A stretch of 35,627 nt of DNA from Photobacterium alginatilyticum (GTDB taxonomy: Bacteria > Pseudomonadota > Gammaproteobacteria > Enterobacterales > Vibrionaceae). The position numbers and the translations under genes were made by a program. Numbering within the stretch: position 1 is the stretch's first letter; each line of letters starts with the position of its first letter. Shown one piece after another: positions 26,746-35,163 of this stretch. The notes under the pieces were generated by a model. It did no database searches. It was not told where the DNA came from and saw nothing but the letters and a program-made list of their open reading frames with translations. The stretch spans positions 1-35,627 of the forward strand of contig NZ_RSEJ01000041.1 in assembly GCF_009910675.1 (NCBI RefSeq), written 5' to 3'.

Positions 26746-28656
26746 ATGATAAAAGCGACACAAGATAATAGCATTCTTCGCATTCATACACCGCTAGGTA
26801 AGGATGCTTTATATATTACCAAAGTGGAAATCCTTGAAGGGATTTCTACGCTTTTTTCTATTCAGGCTTATGTTTATGCAAATGGTCAGCTAATTGATGT
26901 AAAGAGTATTCTTGGTAAGACTGTAACTATTACCTTACAATACAACCTTTTTGATAGTATGTCGGAGAGGTTTTTTAATGGCTGTATTACTGCAATACGC
27001 TCTACAGGTAGTCGAGTGCCGTCTGTAGCGGAAGGTGATAAATACCAAGATTATATTTTAGATATAAATCCAAGTTTACACTTTCTTTCTCAGCGCAGCA
27101 ATTGTCGTATATTTCAACAGCTCAACGTTGAAGATATTGTAATAACAATGTTCTCGGAACATGGTGTGAAAACCCAAAGTGAGCTAAAGAAAAGCTACCC
27201 AGTATATACTTATAAAGTTCAATATCATGAAACTGATCTGCAGTTTGTAAACCGCTTGCTTGAACAAGAAGGCATATTTTATTTCTTTAGGCATGATGAA
27301 AGTAACCATTATGTTGTATTGGCAGATGATGTAACAGCGTACCAAGAATGCACGGAATCATTGGTTGCATTTACAACAGGAAGTCTGTCTGAGGCACATG
27401 TTCATTCATGGTCAGGTGCATTGGAAGTTGCTCCGGGTAGCAGTGTTAAGAAAGGGTATGATTTTATAACGCCCGCATCAAAGCCTTCGGGAGAGCATGT
27501 TAATTCAAGTTTAGCTGTACAGCAGTCAGCTTTAGAGATCTTTGAATATCAGGCTGGCTCTGAGTTTAATAGTCGGGCTCAAGATGTTGCCAATGTTTCT
27601 CTGGAATCCTTTCAGCGCGATACCGAGCAGTGTTCGGCAGCAAGCAACTGTCGCAGTTTCAGTGCAGGTCAGTACTTTACCTTTAAATATCATGAAGATA
27701 AGCGAGTTGAAGGCAAGGGCTTTCTGATCACTCAACTAAATATGGAAGTCGCGATCACAAGCCAAACCGGTGCTAGCAAAAGTGCCTACCAAACCATTCG
27801 AAATCAGTTTTCATGTGTACCGAAAGAAACTCTCTACAGGCCACAACAGCTCACGCCGAAACCTCGAATATATGGTGCCCAGACGGCCTGTGTGACAGGG
27901 GATGAAGGTGATGAAATACACATCGATAAGTACGGCCGGGTAAAAGTGCTGTTTCATTGGGATCGAGAGGGTGTTGCTGATAGCACGAGTTCTTGCTGGA
28001 TCCGTGTTGCTCAAAACTGGGCTGGCAATCGATGGGGCGCATTCTTCTTTCCTCGGGTTGGCCAGGAAGTGCTGGTCGAATTTCTGGATGGTGATCCCGA
28101 TCAGCCTATTATTAGCGGCGCCGTGTATAACGGCGATCAAATGCCGCCGTATGAGTTGCCGGGAAAGAAAACACAAAGTGGCGTGAAAACACGTTCGACA
28201 AAGGAAGCTGCAGAGGACAATTTCAACGAGATTCGTTTTGATGACGATAAAGGCAATGAACTGCTCGCTATTCATGCAGAGAAAGATCACCATTTAATGG
28301 TTGAAAACGACTATCAGTTGCTGATTGAAAATGATTGCCGGCACACGGTGAATAACGACCATCAATTTGTAGTCGAAAATAATAGCCAGCAAACCATTAA
28401 AAATGATTACCAGCTTCTTGTCGAAAATAACTGCAATCAAACCATAACGAATGACTACACACTGAAAGTCGACAATTGTCTTAATGCTGATATAGCTAAA
28501 GAATTGGTTATTAATGCAGGAAAGAAAATAGTACTTAAAGCAGGTGGTGCTTCACTGACACTGTCCAGCAGTGGTGCGATTGATATAAAGGGATCAAGCA
28601 TAAAGGTCAATGGAAGCACTATTGCCCTAAAAGCGGGCTCTATCGCATTAAATTAG
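26746..28656 (+). CDS. vgrG: VgrG (TssI) spike protein
   Basis: A 636-residue VgrG. The gp27-like hub covers about 1-380 (RIHTPLGKDALYITKVEILEGIS, RFFNGCITAI, YPVYTYKVQYHETDLQFVNRLLEQEGIFYFF). The gp5 OB-fold follows at about 380-475 (YGRVKVLFHWDREG, CWIRVAQNWAGNRWGAFFFPRVGQEVLVEFLDGDPDQPII). The C-terminal spike needle includes a repetitive section at about 515-585. No toxin extension is present, so it is a structural spike relying on the downstream PAAR and Rhs cargo. The coding sequence is AT-rich in its first 700 bases and richer in GC thereafter. Confidence 0.95.
   Translation: MIKATQDNSILRIHTPLGKDALYITKVEILEGISTLFSIQAYVYANGQLIDVKSILGKTVTITLQYNLFDSMSERFFNGCITAIRSTGSRVPSVAEGDKYQDYILDINPSLHFLSQRSNCRIFQQLNVEDIVITMFSEHGVKTQSELKKSYPVYTYKVQYHETDLQFVNRLLEQEGIFYFFRHDESNHYVVLADDVTAYQECTESLVAFTTGSLSEAHVHSWSGALEVAPGSSVKKGYDFITPASKPSGEHVNSSLAVQQSALEIFEYQAGSEFNSRAQDVANVSLESFQRDTEQCSAASNCRSFSAGQYFTFKYHEDKRVEGKGFLITQLNMEVAITSQTGASKSAYQTIRNQFSCVPKETLYRPQQLTPKPRIYGAQTACVTGDEGDEIHIDKYGRVKVLFHWDREGVADSTSSCWIRVAQNWAGNRWGAFFFPRVGQEVLVEFLDGDPDQPIISGAVYNGDQMPPYELPGKKTQSGVKTRSTKEAAEDNFNEIRFDDDKGNELLAIHAEKDHHLMVENDYQLLIENDCRHTVNNDHQFVVENNSQQTIKNDYQLLVENNCNQTITNDYTLKVDNCLNADIAKELVINAGKKIVLKAGGASLTLSSSGAIDIKGSSIKVNGSTIALKAGSIALN
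28290..28478 (+). repeat. Tandem repeats encoding the VgrG beta-helix needle
   Basis: Degenerate repeats in the VgrG C-terminus alternate units of the type ENDYQLLIEND, NNDHQFVVENN, KNDYQLLVENN and TNDYTLKVDN, roughly 12 residues (36 bases) each. Periodic hydrophobic and Asn/Asp positions match the triple-stranded beta-helix of gp5-type needles. Repeat number could change by recombination and alter needle length. Confidence 0.6.
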
Positions 28657-28746
28657 AGACTTGAACAGAAAATTGGTTATCCGGTAATGGGTTAAGAACT
28701 TAATAGGGAGTCAGCAAGTTGATATTCATCTTGTTGTAAATAGAAG

Positions 28747-29034
28747 ATGGGAAAACCAGCAGCTACAGTGAGTTGTTTTCATATGTGCCCTAAGACGACA
28801 GGAAAAGTCCCGCATGTTGGCGGTCCGGTCGCAGCAGGTTCGGGGAATGTGTTTATTGGCGGTCTTCCAGCGGCTAGAAAGGGAGATATGTTAGTGTGCA
28901 TCGGTCCGCCAGATAGTATCAAAGCGGGATCATCGTCAGTATCGATCAATGGTAAACCTGCGGCGAGAATGGGGGACTCAACTGATCATGGTGGAAAAAT
29001 AGTTGTTGGTAATCCTACGGTTACGATTGGGTGA
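28747..29034 (+). CDS. PAAR-domain spike-tip protein
   Basis: A 95-residue stand-alone PAAR protein. The motif repeats as GGPVAAGSGNVFIGGLPAARKGD and SVSINGKPAARMGDSTDHGG, with candidate zinc ligands His12/Cys14, His23, Cys51 and His80. PAAR proteins cap the VgrG needle and carry effectors. Because the Rhs protein downstream lacks its own PAAR domain, this small protein is the likely physical link between VgrG and the Rhs cargo. The next gene begins three bases after its stop. Confidence 0.92.
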   Translation: MGKPAATVSCFHMCPKTTGKVPHVGGPVAAGSGNVFIGGLPAARKGDMLVCIGPPDSIKAGSSSVSINGKPAARMGDSTDHGGKIVVGNPTVTIG

Positions 29035-29037
29035 ACA

Positions 29038-29982
29038 ATGCCAATTGAGATCGAGCCGCAGTGTCTCCGGATAGGAAAATATATCGACCATCAACGGGTG
29101 TTAGCTATGGATCCGTCGTTGCGTCTTCAACCACAGCTTGAGGTGATAGATAAATATAACAGTATATTATCATTACCGATTTTGCCTTTATCTGAAGATG
29201 ATCATTTCAAACGTCAGACGGCAGTATTACAAGCAAGCTTATTGGGTTGTGAATTTGATTGGTGCGCTGCGCCAGTGTTGTTGCTTTTATCCGATCACAA
29301 AGGCAATGACGAAGAGTGGTACTACCAATTATTCTCAACGCTTTGTAAAGCTATACCGGCCTTAACGAATCACTCAGAATGTTATTTATTCCCTTATGGT
29401 TGTTCTGCGATGTTATTGGCTTGGCGTCATCTTGAATATTTATTATGTGAGAAGCGACATCCATATATTTGGGTCTTAGCTGTAGATAGCGATCCGCGCC
29501 TTAGTTCTTGTGTTGTTGGTCAGCCGCAACAGCATAATATTCAGCTAAATAGTGGTATTGCCGCTGAAAGTGTTCTTTTGGTCAAGATTCGTTTATCAGA
29601 AATTGGACTCACACGAAATTGGTTTGCAAGTGAAACACGAGATAGAGAAATAACCGAGGCCAACATTGAGCCCTTATTTAGATGTTATAGCACTGAGCAC
29701 CGTAAGGGTATTCAGCAATTTTATGCCCCAAATACTGGAAGCGCTGAATTAGTTGATAAGTGGGCAACCGCTTATCACCTGCTTCACCCATTCGTGGGAT
29801 CCCGAACTCAGGTTGTAATGACTGGAGTCACAACGGGCGAATTAGGTGCATGTAGCGGCCTTTATAACCTATTGCATCTATACCGACGTTATGAGTGCGG
29901 TGAGTATTTGCACAGTACTTTGCAGCTGGAAATATCAGGAAGTCAGTATTTAGCGGCTGCATCGTATACCTGGCATCAATAG
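29038..29982 (+). CDS. Ketosynthase/thiolase-fold protein lacking catalytic His, probable effector adaptor
   Basis: A 314-residue protein with no named family that I can assign. Spaced elements resemble a condensing-enzyme fold: FPYGCSAMLLAW (Cys122 at the nucleophile position, cf. ACAS), VLAVDSD, GIAAESVLLVKI (cf. GAAALVLE), APNTGSAELVDKW (cf. HGTGT..ND..E, His replaced by Pro231) and MTGVTTGELGACSGL (cf. the NIGHLEAASG element, His replaced by Glu268). Both catalytic histidines appear lost, so a non-enzymatic scaffold is more likely than an acyl-condensing enzyme. It lies between PAAR and Rhs genes with spacings of 3 and 19 bases, the usual place for a cargo-loading adaptor. Fold assignment is by eye; the adaptor role is inference. 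Confidence 0.55.
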   Translation: MPIEIEPQCLRIGKYIDHQRVLAMDPSLRLQPQLEVIDKYNSILSLPILPLSEDDHFKRQTAVLQASLLGCEFDWCAAPVLLLLSDHKGNDEEWYYQLFSTLCKAIPALTNHSECYLFPYGCSAMLLAWRHLEYLLCEKRHPYIWVLAVDSDPRLSSCVVGQPQQHNIQLNSGIAAESVLLVKIRLSEIGLTRNWFASETRDREITEANIEPLFRCYSTEHRKGIQQFYAPNTGSAELVDKWATAYHLLHPFVGSRTQVVMTGVTTGELGACSGLYNLLHLYRRYECGEYLHSTLQLEISGSQYLAAASYTWHQ

Positions 29983-30001
29983 TAAATCATTGTAGGATGA
30001 C

Positions 30002-33000
30002 ATGGACGAAATTAAGCAGTTACAGCTTAAAGCCAATGATGGCAAAGCATATATATTTACTGTTGCAACTAATAATTCTAGTCAAATATCGTCTCAATTC
30101 GAAACGCTTCAGTTAGCCCGGCTACATGTTGATAAATTTGCTCGCCTAAGGCCAAGGCAGGGCGGCGATTTATTGGCTGTACTGGGGATGCTTGATTTTC
30201 AGGCTGAAGTCCAAGCTAGATCCGGTAGCCATAATGCATTCGTTAAAGCGCAGGAAAGAGTCGCTAAGGCTTTATTTGAAGGAGAGCTAACAGTATTTGA
30301 AATTCCGGCTATTGACCCCGTTGTTGTGCATCAACCGTCGTTGCTTGAAATTGCCGTTAAGACAACAAAGCAGGTAGGGATACAAGGGGGAAAAAAGGAG
30401 AATACCTCTGCGGGGAAAGACAGTGTTCGAGATAGCAAAGTGCCAGTTACACCTGATGAAATGGAGTATTGTGGCGATCCTGTATCGATGGCCACCGGTG
30501 AAGAAATTCTGCGTTTAACGGACATTTCTCTGTCAGGAAGTTCGCCTATTCAATGGCAACGGTTATATCGTTCCAGTCTTTGCTCGGACAATGTCGGATT
30601 AGGTTATGGATGGCGAAGCAACTTCCATTACGAGTTAACCAAGTACCAGTCGGCGGAAGGAGATAGTGAGCAGTGGCGCTTTATCGATAGTCAGGGCTCG
30701 GTATTGGTGTTCGATGATGTAGATAAAGGAGCTGTGAGTTATCAATTAACCGCAGGGGCTACGCTGTATCATGATCCTCATGGCTATTATCAGCTCGTGC
30801 TAAATGATGGCCGACAGTTGCGTTTTGTCTATCAGCATCGGCGTTGGTTGCTTGAAAGGTTGCGAGAAAATGAAACCCTTCAATATCGTTTTAGCTACTC
30901 CAGCGCAGGGCGATTAACACGAATAGTTGCTAATAACTGTCAGGCACTTGAATTACGATATGATGCCGGCGGAAATTTGATTGAGGTTCAGGCTAATGCC
31001 GGGGGGACGCCTTCTGTTCTGGCACATTATCACTATAGTGCTGAAGGGGATTTATGCGAAGCAAGTAACCGCCAACAGCAGGTTGAGAGCTATCAGTATT
31101 CAGGCCACTTACTGACCCGTAGAATTCGTCCATCAGGCTTTAGTCATTACTTTAAATGGCAGGGAGTAGGCTCATCAGCTAGATGCATTGCTCAGTGGGG
31201 GGACGAAGATAATTATCGGTATAGTTTTGAGTATGAGCTTGATAAGCATACGGCAGTGAGCACCGATAGCTTGGGCAATCAATGGCGATACGAGCATAAC
31301 GCTCAGGGAAAGTTGATTCGAAAGGTGTCTCCGAAAGGGCATGTTTGGCGATATTGTTATGACTCCCGCTCAAGAAAAATTGCGGAAATTGCGCCTGGCG
31401 GTGAAGCAACACAATTTTTTTACAATCATTATGGGCAGCTACGTGAGAGACAATCTCCAGATGGCAGCATAATGCGTTACGACTATAACCGAATGGGGTT
31501 AGTTAGCCGTATAGTCGATGCAGAAGGTCGTGAATGGCGTAATGATTACAACAGCTTTGGTCGTCTGTTAAGCCAATATGATCCTGCAAGTGGCACCAAG
31601 CAATTTCATTATGATCGCCATGGAAGAGTGATTTGCATTGAGCACTCGAACGGACATAGCCAACGGTATTGGTGGGATGAACATGGGCTGTTGGCTGCAT
31701 ATCAAGACGGTGAGGCAATAACCCGTTACAGCTATGATGAACTAGGCGAAATTAACGGTATTATCAATACCGATGATTGGGTGACACAGTTCAAGCGGGA
31801 TCGTTCGGGAAATATAATCGAAGTCGCTGAATACCCGCAAACGAACCCAGAGCAACATCGCTGCCTCTCAATTGATTACGACTGGGCCGGTCGTCCTACA
31901 TCATTCACTGACGCATTAGACAGAACATATACCCTTGTTTATCAAGGCCTTGCTCAACCTGTTCAGTATATTCACCCTGATGGCAGTTGGCTTAAGTTTC
32001 AATATGATAAAGAACGTAATCTGACAGCCATAGAGCGTAGTGATGGTGTTTCTTACTGTCTTGAATACGACAGTGAAGAGCAGATACAGAAGACAATGGG
32101 TTTTGATGGCCGTACTCAGGAATATCAGTATGACGGGCAGGGGCGATTAATTAGCCTAGCAGAAAAAGGCGAGCGTTTTGTACAGCTTAATCGTGATACA
32201 TGTGGCCGAGTGGTTGAGCAACGTTTTACTGTTTTTGGGGTATCCGAGTCTAATCATTTCCAATATGACAATATCGGGCGTTTAAATTATGCCAACAATG
32301 CCCAGCGTAGGTTGAGTATCCATTATCATCGTAATGGCCAGCCAACAAAGATATGCCAGGATAACTGGATTATCTTGCATGAATACGATGCTAACGGAAA
32401 CCGTATTACTACCCGGTTACCAGATAATCATCGAATACATTATCGTTATAACGAAAAAGGCCTACTTACAGGTATCGACTGGGATCAACAACCATTGTTC
32501 CAGTGTAAATTCGATAGCAGTGCAAGAGAAGTTTGCCGTGAGCAAAGTAACGGCGTAACACTTTCGCAGTCCTTTGATGTGCAAGGGCGTTTGAACCAAC
32601 AGTGTTGGAAATATCCTAGTGCCGAGCACCGTCGGCAATATCAATTCAATCAGGTGGATCAGCTTGTTGGCATACAGGATAGCGAGTTGGGGGAGAGTCA
32701 TTATCAGTTTGATCAACTCGATCAACTTAGCGGCAGTCAATTACCTCATCAACCAGAAAAGCTATTCACCTTCGACAGCTTTGGCAACCCTCAACCTAAT
32801 CAAAATGACACCAGTAGCCAACAGGGCAACAATGAGAGCCGCGTCAGCCGTGACAAGCTATTGCAATGGCAAGACACCCACTATAGTTATGACCGCTTTG
32901 GCAACCAAATAAAACGCCATGCCCCGCAAGGAAATGAACAGCGCCGCTTCAATGGCTTAAACCAGTTAACGAGTCTGAAAAAAAGCGGTAAATATACCCA

Positions 33001-34381
33001 GTATCATTACGACGCCTTAGGTCGTCGAAGTGCAAAAATCACCGAAAGCCAGCGTGTTGATTACCTGTGGGATGGCGACCAGATCATCGGCGAGCACTGT
33101 AACGGGCAATATACCTGGTACGTGTATGAGCCAAACAGTTTCAGGCCTGTTGCCCTTATTAAGCAAGGGGAAATCTATTATTACCATCTTGATCACCTTG
33201 GCACCCCGCTCAAACTGACCGACAGCAGCGGTGAAACCGCCTGGCAGGCGGAATACAGCATTGACGGTTTGGCCTCTCCAGTGATTGAAACTATCCGTAA
33301 CCCGCTGCGATTTCAGGGTCAATACTTCGACGAAGAGAGTGGCTTTCACTACAACCGCTTCCGTTATTACGACCCTGAAACAGGGCGCTTTATCCACCAA
33401 GATCCGATAGGGCTACTCGGTGGTTTGAATCCCTACCAATACGCACCTAATCCTGTGCAATGGGTTGATCCGCTTGGGTTGAGTTGTAAGGAGGGTGCAG
33501 CAGTAGTCGCTGTAGCAAGAGCAGTACCTTACAAGCCTACATTAAATGTACTAAGCAATAATGTTATAAAATTGACTACACAAGCAGCAGCTAATGATGC
33601 GTTGTACACTGTTGAGAGATCATTACTAGCTGAACTAGCTCCGGCATTAAGTCGAATTGCAGCTGCAATACCTGCTTTGTTGTATAGTCCTTCAGCAGGC
33701 GGAGTGCTTGAGCAATATCAGGCTTCTGATGGAACGACTTACAGTAAATACAGCAGCGAATTGCTGTTCAAGGCTGTAGCACCAAGCGGTGAAACGTGGT
33801 TTGCAGAGAATATTCAAGACGATATTAATTACCGCGCCTGGCTCGCAAATGGTGGTGATGGCACATTTGAAGATTGGCTCAGTCAAGGAAAACCTGATAG
33901 CCTAGAAGTTGCAGATGTTCCAAACAAGATCTCATTGGATGATGCGATTAGTGGATTACGAAATACTACAGGTACTGAAGCTAATCAGTTTGCTCGACAA
34001 ATAGCCGAAATGTCAACCCACGTTAATCAGAATTTGAACCGCTTGGTTCTAGGAAGATGGGCTGAAAATGGAGGTTATATTGGAGAGGCAAAAACCAATG
34101 GTGGTGTATGGTATGAGACTGACTCTAGCTTCTTTTCCAAACTTACTGATGGTTTGAGTGAGGCCGAAGGACGTGCAAAAGCTTGGTCTGCCAATGAGCA
34201 ATTTCTTCAAGGACAACTAGAGCGCGGTGTTGGTCGAATTGACCTTTATGGTGAAACTATCAGAGAAGTGTTGATTAATAGACCAAATAGCTTCACGGCA
34301 ATGGAAATTAAGTTTCTCGAAACAAATGCTAAGGATTTTGGTTATGTTAGAGATGGTAATTCTTGGATTAAGGTTGACTAA
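30002..34381 (+). CDS. Rhs-repeat T6SS effector with C-terminal toxin domain
   Basis: A 1459-residue Rhs protein with AGGA upstream of ATG. Residues 1-110 are an unrecognised N-terminal domain without PAAR or membrane helices. From about 150 the Rhs shell begins (YCGDPVSMATGEEILRLTDISLSG, QWQRLYRSS), followed by many YD repeats. The conserved core end RFRYYDPETGRFIHQDPIGL...NPYQYAPNPVQWVDPLGL closes at residue 1160, a typical autocleavage boundary. Residues 1161-1459 are the variable toxin region: a hydrophobic helix stretch (LLAELAPALSRIAAAIPALLY), then a C-terminal domain with LVLGRW, GGYIGEAKTNGGVWYET, AWSANEQFLQGQLERGVGRIDL and SFTAMEIKFLETNAKDFGY. This pattern resembles a toxin domain I recall at the ends of other Rhs proteins, but I cannot name its activity. 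Composition turns AT-rich after the core, as expected for exchangeable tips. Confidence 0.9.
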   Translation: MDEIKQLQLKANDGKAYIFTVATNNSSQISSQFETLQLARLHVDKFARLRPRQGGDLLAVLGMLDFQAEVQARSGSHNAFVKAQERVAKALFEGELTVFEIPAIDPVVVHQPSLLEIAVKTTKQVGIQGGKKENTSAGKDSVRDSKVPVTPDEMEYCGDPVSMATGEEILRLTDISLSGSSPIQWQRLYRSSLCSDNVGLGYGWRSNFHYELTKYQSAEGDSEQWRFIDSQGSVLVFDDVDKGAVSYQLTAGATLYHDPHGYYQLVLNDGRQLRFVYQHRRWLLERLRENETLQYRFSYSSAGRLTRIVANNCQALELRYDAGGNLIEVQANAGGTPSVLAHYHYSAEGDLCEASNRQQQVESYQYSGHLLTRRIRPSGFSHYFKWQGVGSSARCIAQWGDEDNYRYSFEYELDKHTAVSTDSLGNQWRYEHNAQGKLIRKVSPKGHVWRYCYDSRSRKIAEIAPGGEATQFFYNHYGQLRERQSPDGSIMRYDYNRMGLVSRIVDAEGREWRNDYNSFGRLLSQYDPASGTKQFHYDRHGRVICIEHSNGHSQRYWWDEHGLLAAYQDGEAITRYSYDELGEINGIINTDDWVTQFKRDRSGNIIEVAEYPQTNPEQHRCLSIDYDWAGRPTSFTDALDRTYTLVYQGLAQPVQYIHPDGSWLKFQYDKERNLTAIERSDGVSYCLEYDSEEQIQKTMGFDGRTQEYQYDGQGRLISLAEKGERFVQLNRDTCGRVVEQRFTVFGVSESNHFQYDNIGRLNYANNAQRRLSIHYHRNGQPTKICQDNWIILHEYDANGNRITTRLPDNHRIHYRYNEKGLLTGIDWDQQPLFQCKFDSSAREVCREQSNGVTLSQSFDVQGRLNQQCWKYPSAEHRRQYQFNQVDQLVGIQDSELGESHYQFDQLDQLSGSQLPHQPEKLFTFDSFGNPQPNQNDTSSQQGNNESRVSRDKLLQWQDTHYSYDRFGNQIKRHAPQGNEQRRFNGLNQLTSLKKSGKYTQYHYDALGRRSAKITESQRVDYLWDGDQIIGEHCNGQYTWYVYEPNSFRPVALIKQGEIYYYHLDHLGTPLKLTDSSGETAWQAEYSIDGLASPVIETIRNPLRFQGQYFDEESGFHYNRFRYYDPETGRFIHQDPIGLLGGLNPYQYAPNPVQWVDPLGLSCKEGAAVVAVARAVPYKPTLNVLSNNVIKLTTQAAANDALYTVERSLLAELAPALSRIAAAIPALLYSPSAGGVLEQYQASDGTTYSKYSSELLFKAVAPSGETWFAENIQDDINYRAWLANGGDGTFEDWLSQGKPDSLEVADVPNKISLDDAISGLRNTTGTEANQFARQIAEMSTHVNQNLNRLVLGRWAENGGYIGEAKTNGGVWYETDSSFFSKLTDGLSEAEGRAKAWSANEQFLQGQLERGVGRIDLYGETIREVLINRPNSFTAMEIKFLETNAKDFGYVRDGNSWIKVD
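33331..33453 (+). repeat. Rhs-core end duplicated downstream at 35211-35333
   Basis: The segment encoding SGFHYNRFRYYDPETGRFI through NPYQYA occurs again, diverged, 1.88 kb downstream on the same strand. Such direct repeats at the core-tip boundary allow recombination that swaps the active toxin tip and immunity gene for a silent set. Confidence 0.7.
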
Positions 34382-34383
34382 TA

Positions 34384-34779
34384 ATGGCTAGTAACTTTCA
34401 GAGAAAAGTACAATTAATTTTGGCGGAATTTTTTTCTGCTAAGGGCTTTAAATATGAAGAATCTATAGATTTTAATGAAGGTAACAAATCTATGATTTTT
34501 TATAGCTCTCCGCAATGTAAGTTAAGCTTTTATCGTTCTCAGAGGGATGGCGAAGTCAATTGTTTAGTCGGTACTATTGGAGCAGGCAATATAGATTTGG
34601 ATAGTGGTAAATGGTTATTCTTGAGTTCATTGTTGTCTGAAGAAAAGGACTCGTCGATAGAGGAGTTGCTAGCTGCTGTTCCTGACTCGCCGAAGAGCGA
34701 TGAAGAACAGCTTTGTGAAATTGAAATTAAACTGAGACAAAATTTTGATGAGATCGTGAAGGGACTGATTAAAATGTAG
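34384..34779 (+). CDS. Probable cognate immunity protein of the Rhs toxin
   Basis: A 131-residue acidic, soluble protein that starts two bases after the rhs stop. It has no signal peptide or membrane segment, so a toxin acting in the cytosol is implied. I do not recognise a family. Visible features are an N-terminal amphipathic helix (FQRKVQLILAEFFSAKGFKYEE), a central beta-rich part (MIFYSSPQCKLSFYRSQRDGEVNCLVGTI) and an acidic C-terminal helix. The immunity role is inferred from position, size and shared AT-rich composition with the Rhs tip. Confidence 0.65.
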   Translation: MASNFQRKVQLILAEFFSAKGFKYEESIDFNEGNKSMIFYSSPQCKLSFYRSQRDGEVNCLVGTIGAGNIDLDSGKWLFLSSLLSEEKDSSIEELLAAVPDSPKSDEEQLCEIEIKLRQNFDEIVKGLIKM

Positions 34780-35096
34780 TTCCAAACGGAGTTGGTAGTA
34801 ATAAATCTATAGATGAATATTCTTACGTTAGATGGAAAAAAGTTTTCGATGGTAGTGATGTTGAAACAGTAATTCTACCTGTAAATTTTGACAATCATAG
34901 ATTTATTATTCTGGCAAATGAATTAAAGCCGATTTATGAGTTGGTTAGTTTTTCGAATTCTATTAAACCAAATGAAATTTCATCATTGTTAGGTTGTAAA
35001 ATCACGATGCTGGGAAAGTTGAAGAACCAAATCACAATCTGGAAGCAGTGCAAGGAAGCGTTGGGACAACGTGATTCAATTACCTTACTGGGTTGA
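34773..35096 (+). pseudogene. Orphan reading frame without a start, likely immunity-gene remnant
   Basis: An open frame of about 107 codons (NVVPNGVGSNKSIDEYSYVR onward, ending ITLLG before TGA at 35094-35096) has no ATG or GTG start until very late. It overlaps the end of the preceding immunity gene in another frame. The content (VILPVNFDNHRFIILANELKPIYELV) looks like real protein rather than random translation. It is probably the C-terminal part of an older toxin tip or immunity gene left by Rhs tip exchange. A frame-shifted extension of the preceding gene cannot be excluded. Confidence 0.4.
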
Positions 35097-35163
35097 TGAC
35101 TCTGCTATCGGCTCTTGGAGATGCACCGAACATCACGGTAACGTGGTCATGGGTTCCGTATAC

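Noticed and set aside
28290..28478. CRISPR-like or non-coding tandem repeat
   Set aside because: The repeats are degenerate, in frame and encode the VgrG needle, without spacers.
29038..29982. Active beta-ketoacyl synthase or lipid biosynthesis gene
   Set aside because: The positions expected for catalytic histidines are Pro and Glu, the protein is shorter than FabF-type enzymes, and no acyl carrier or fatty-acid gene is nearby.
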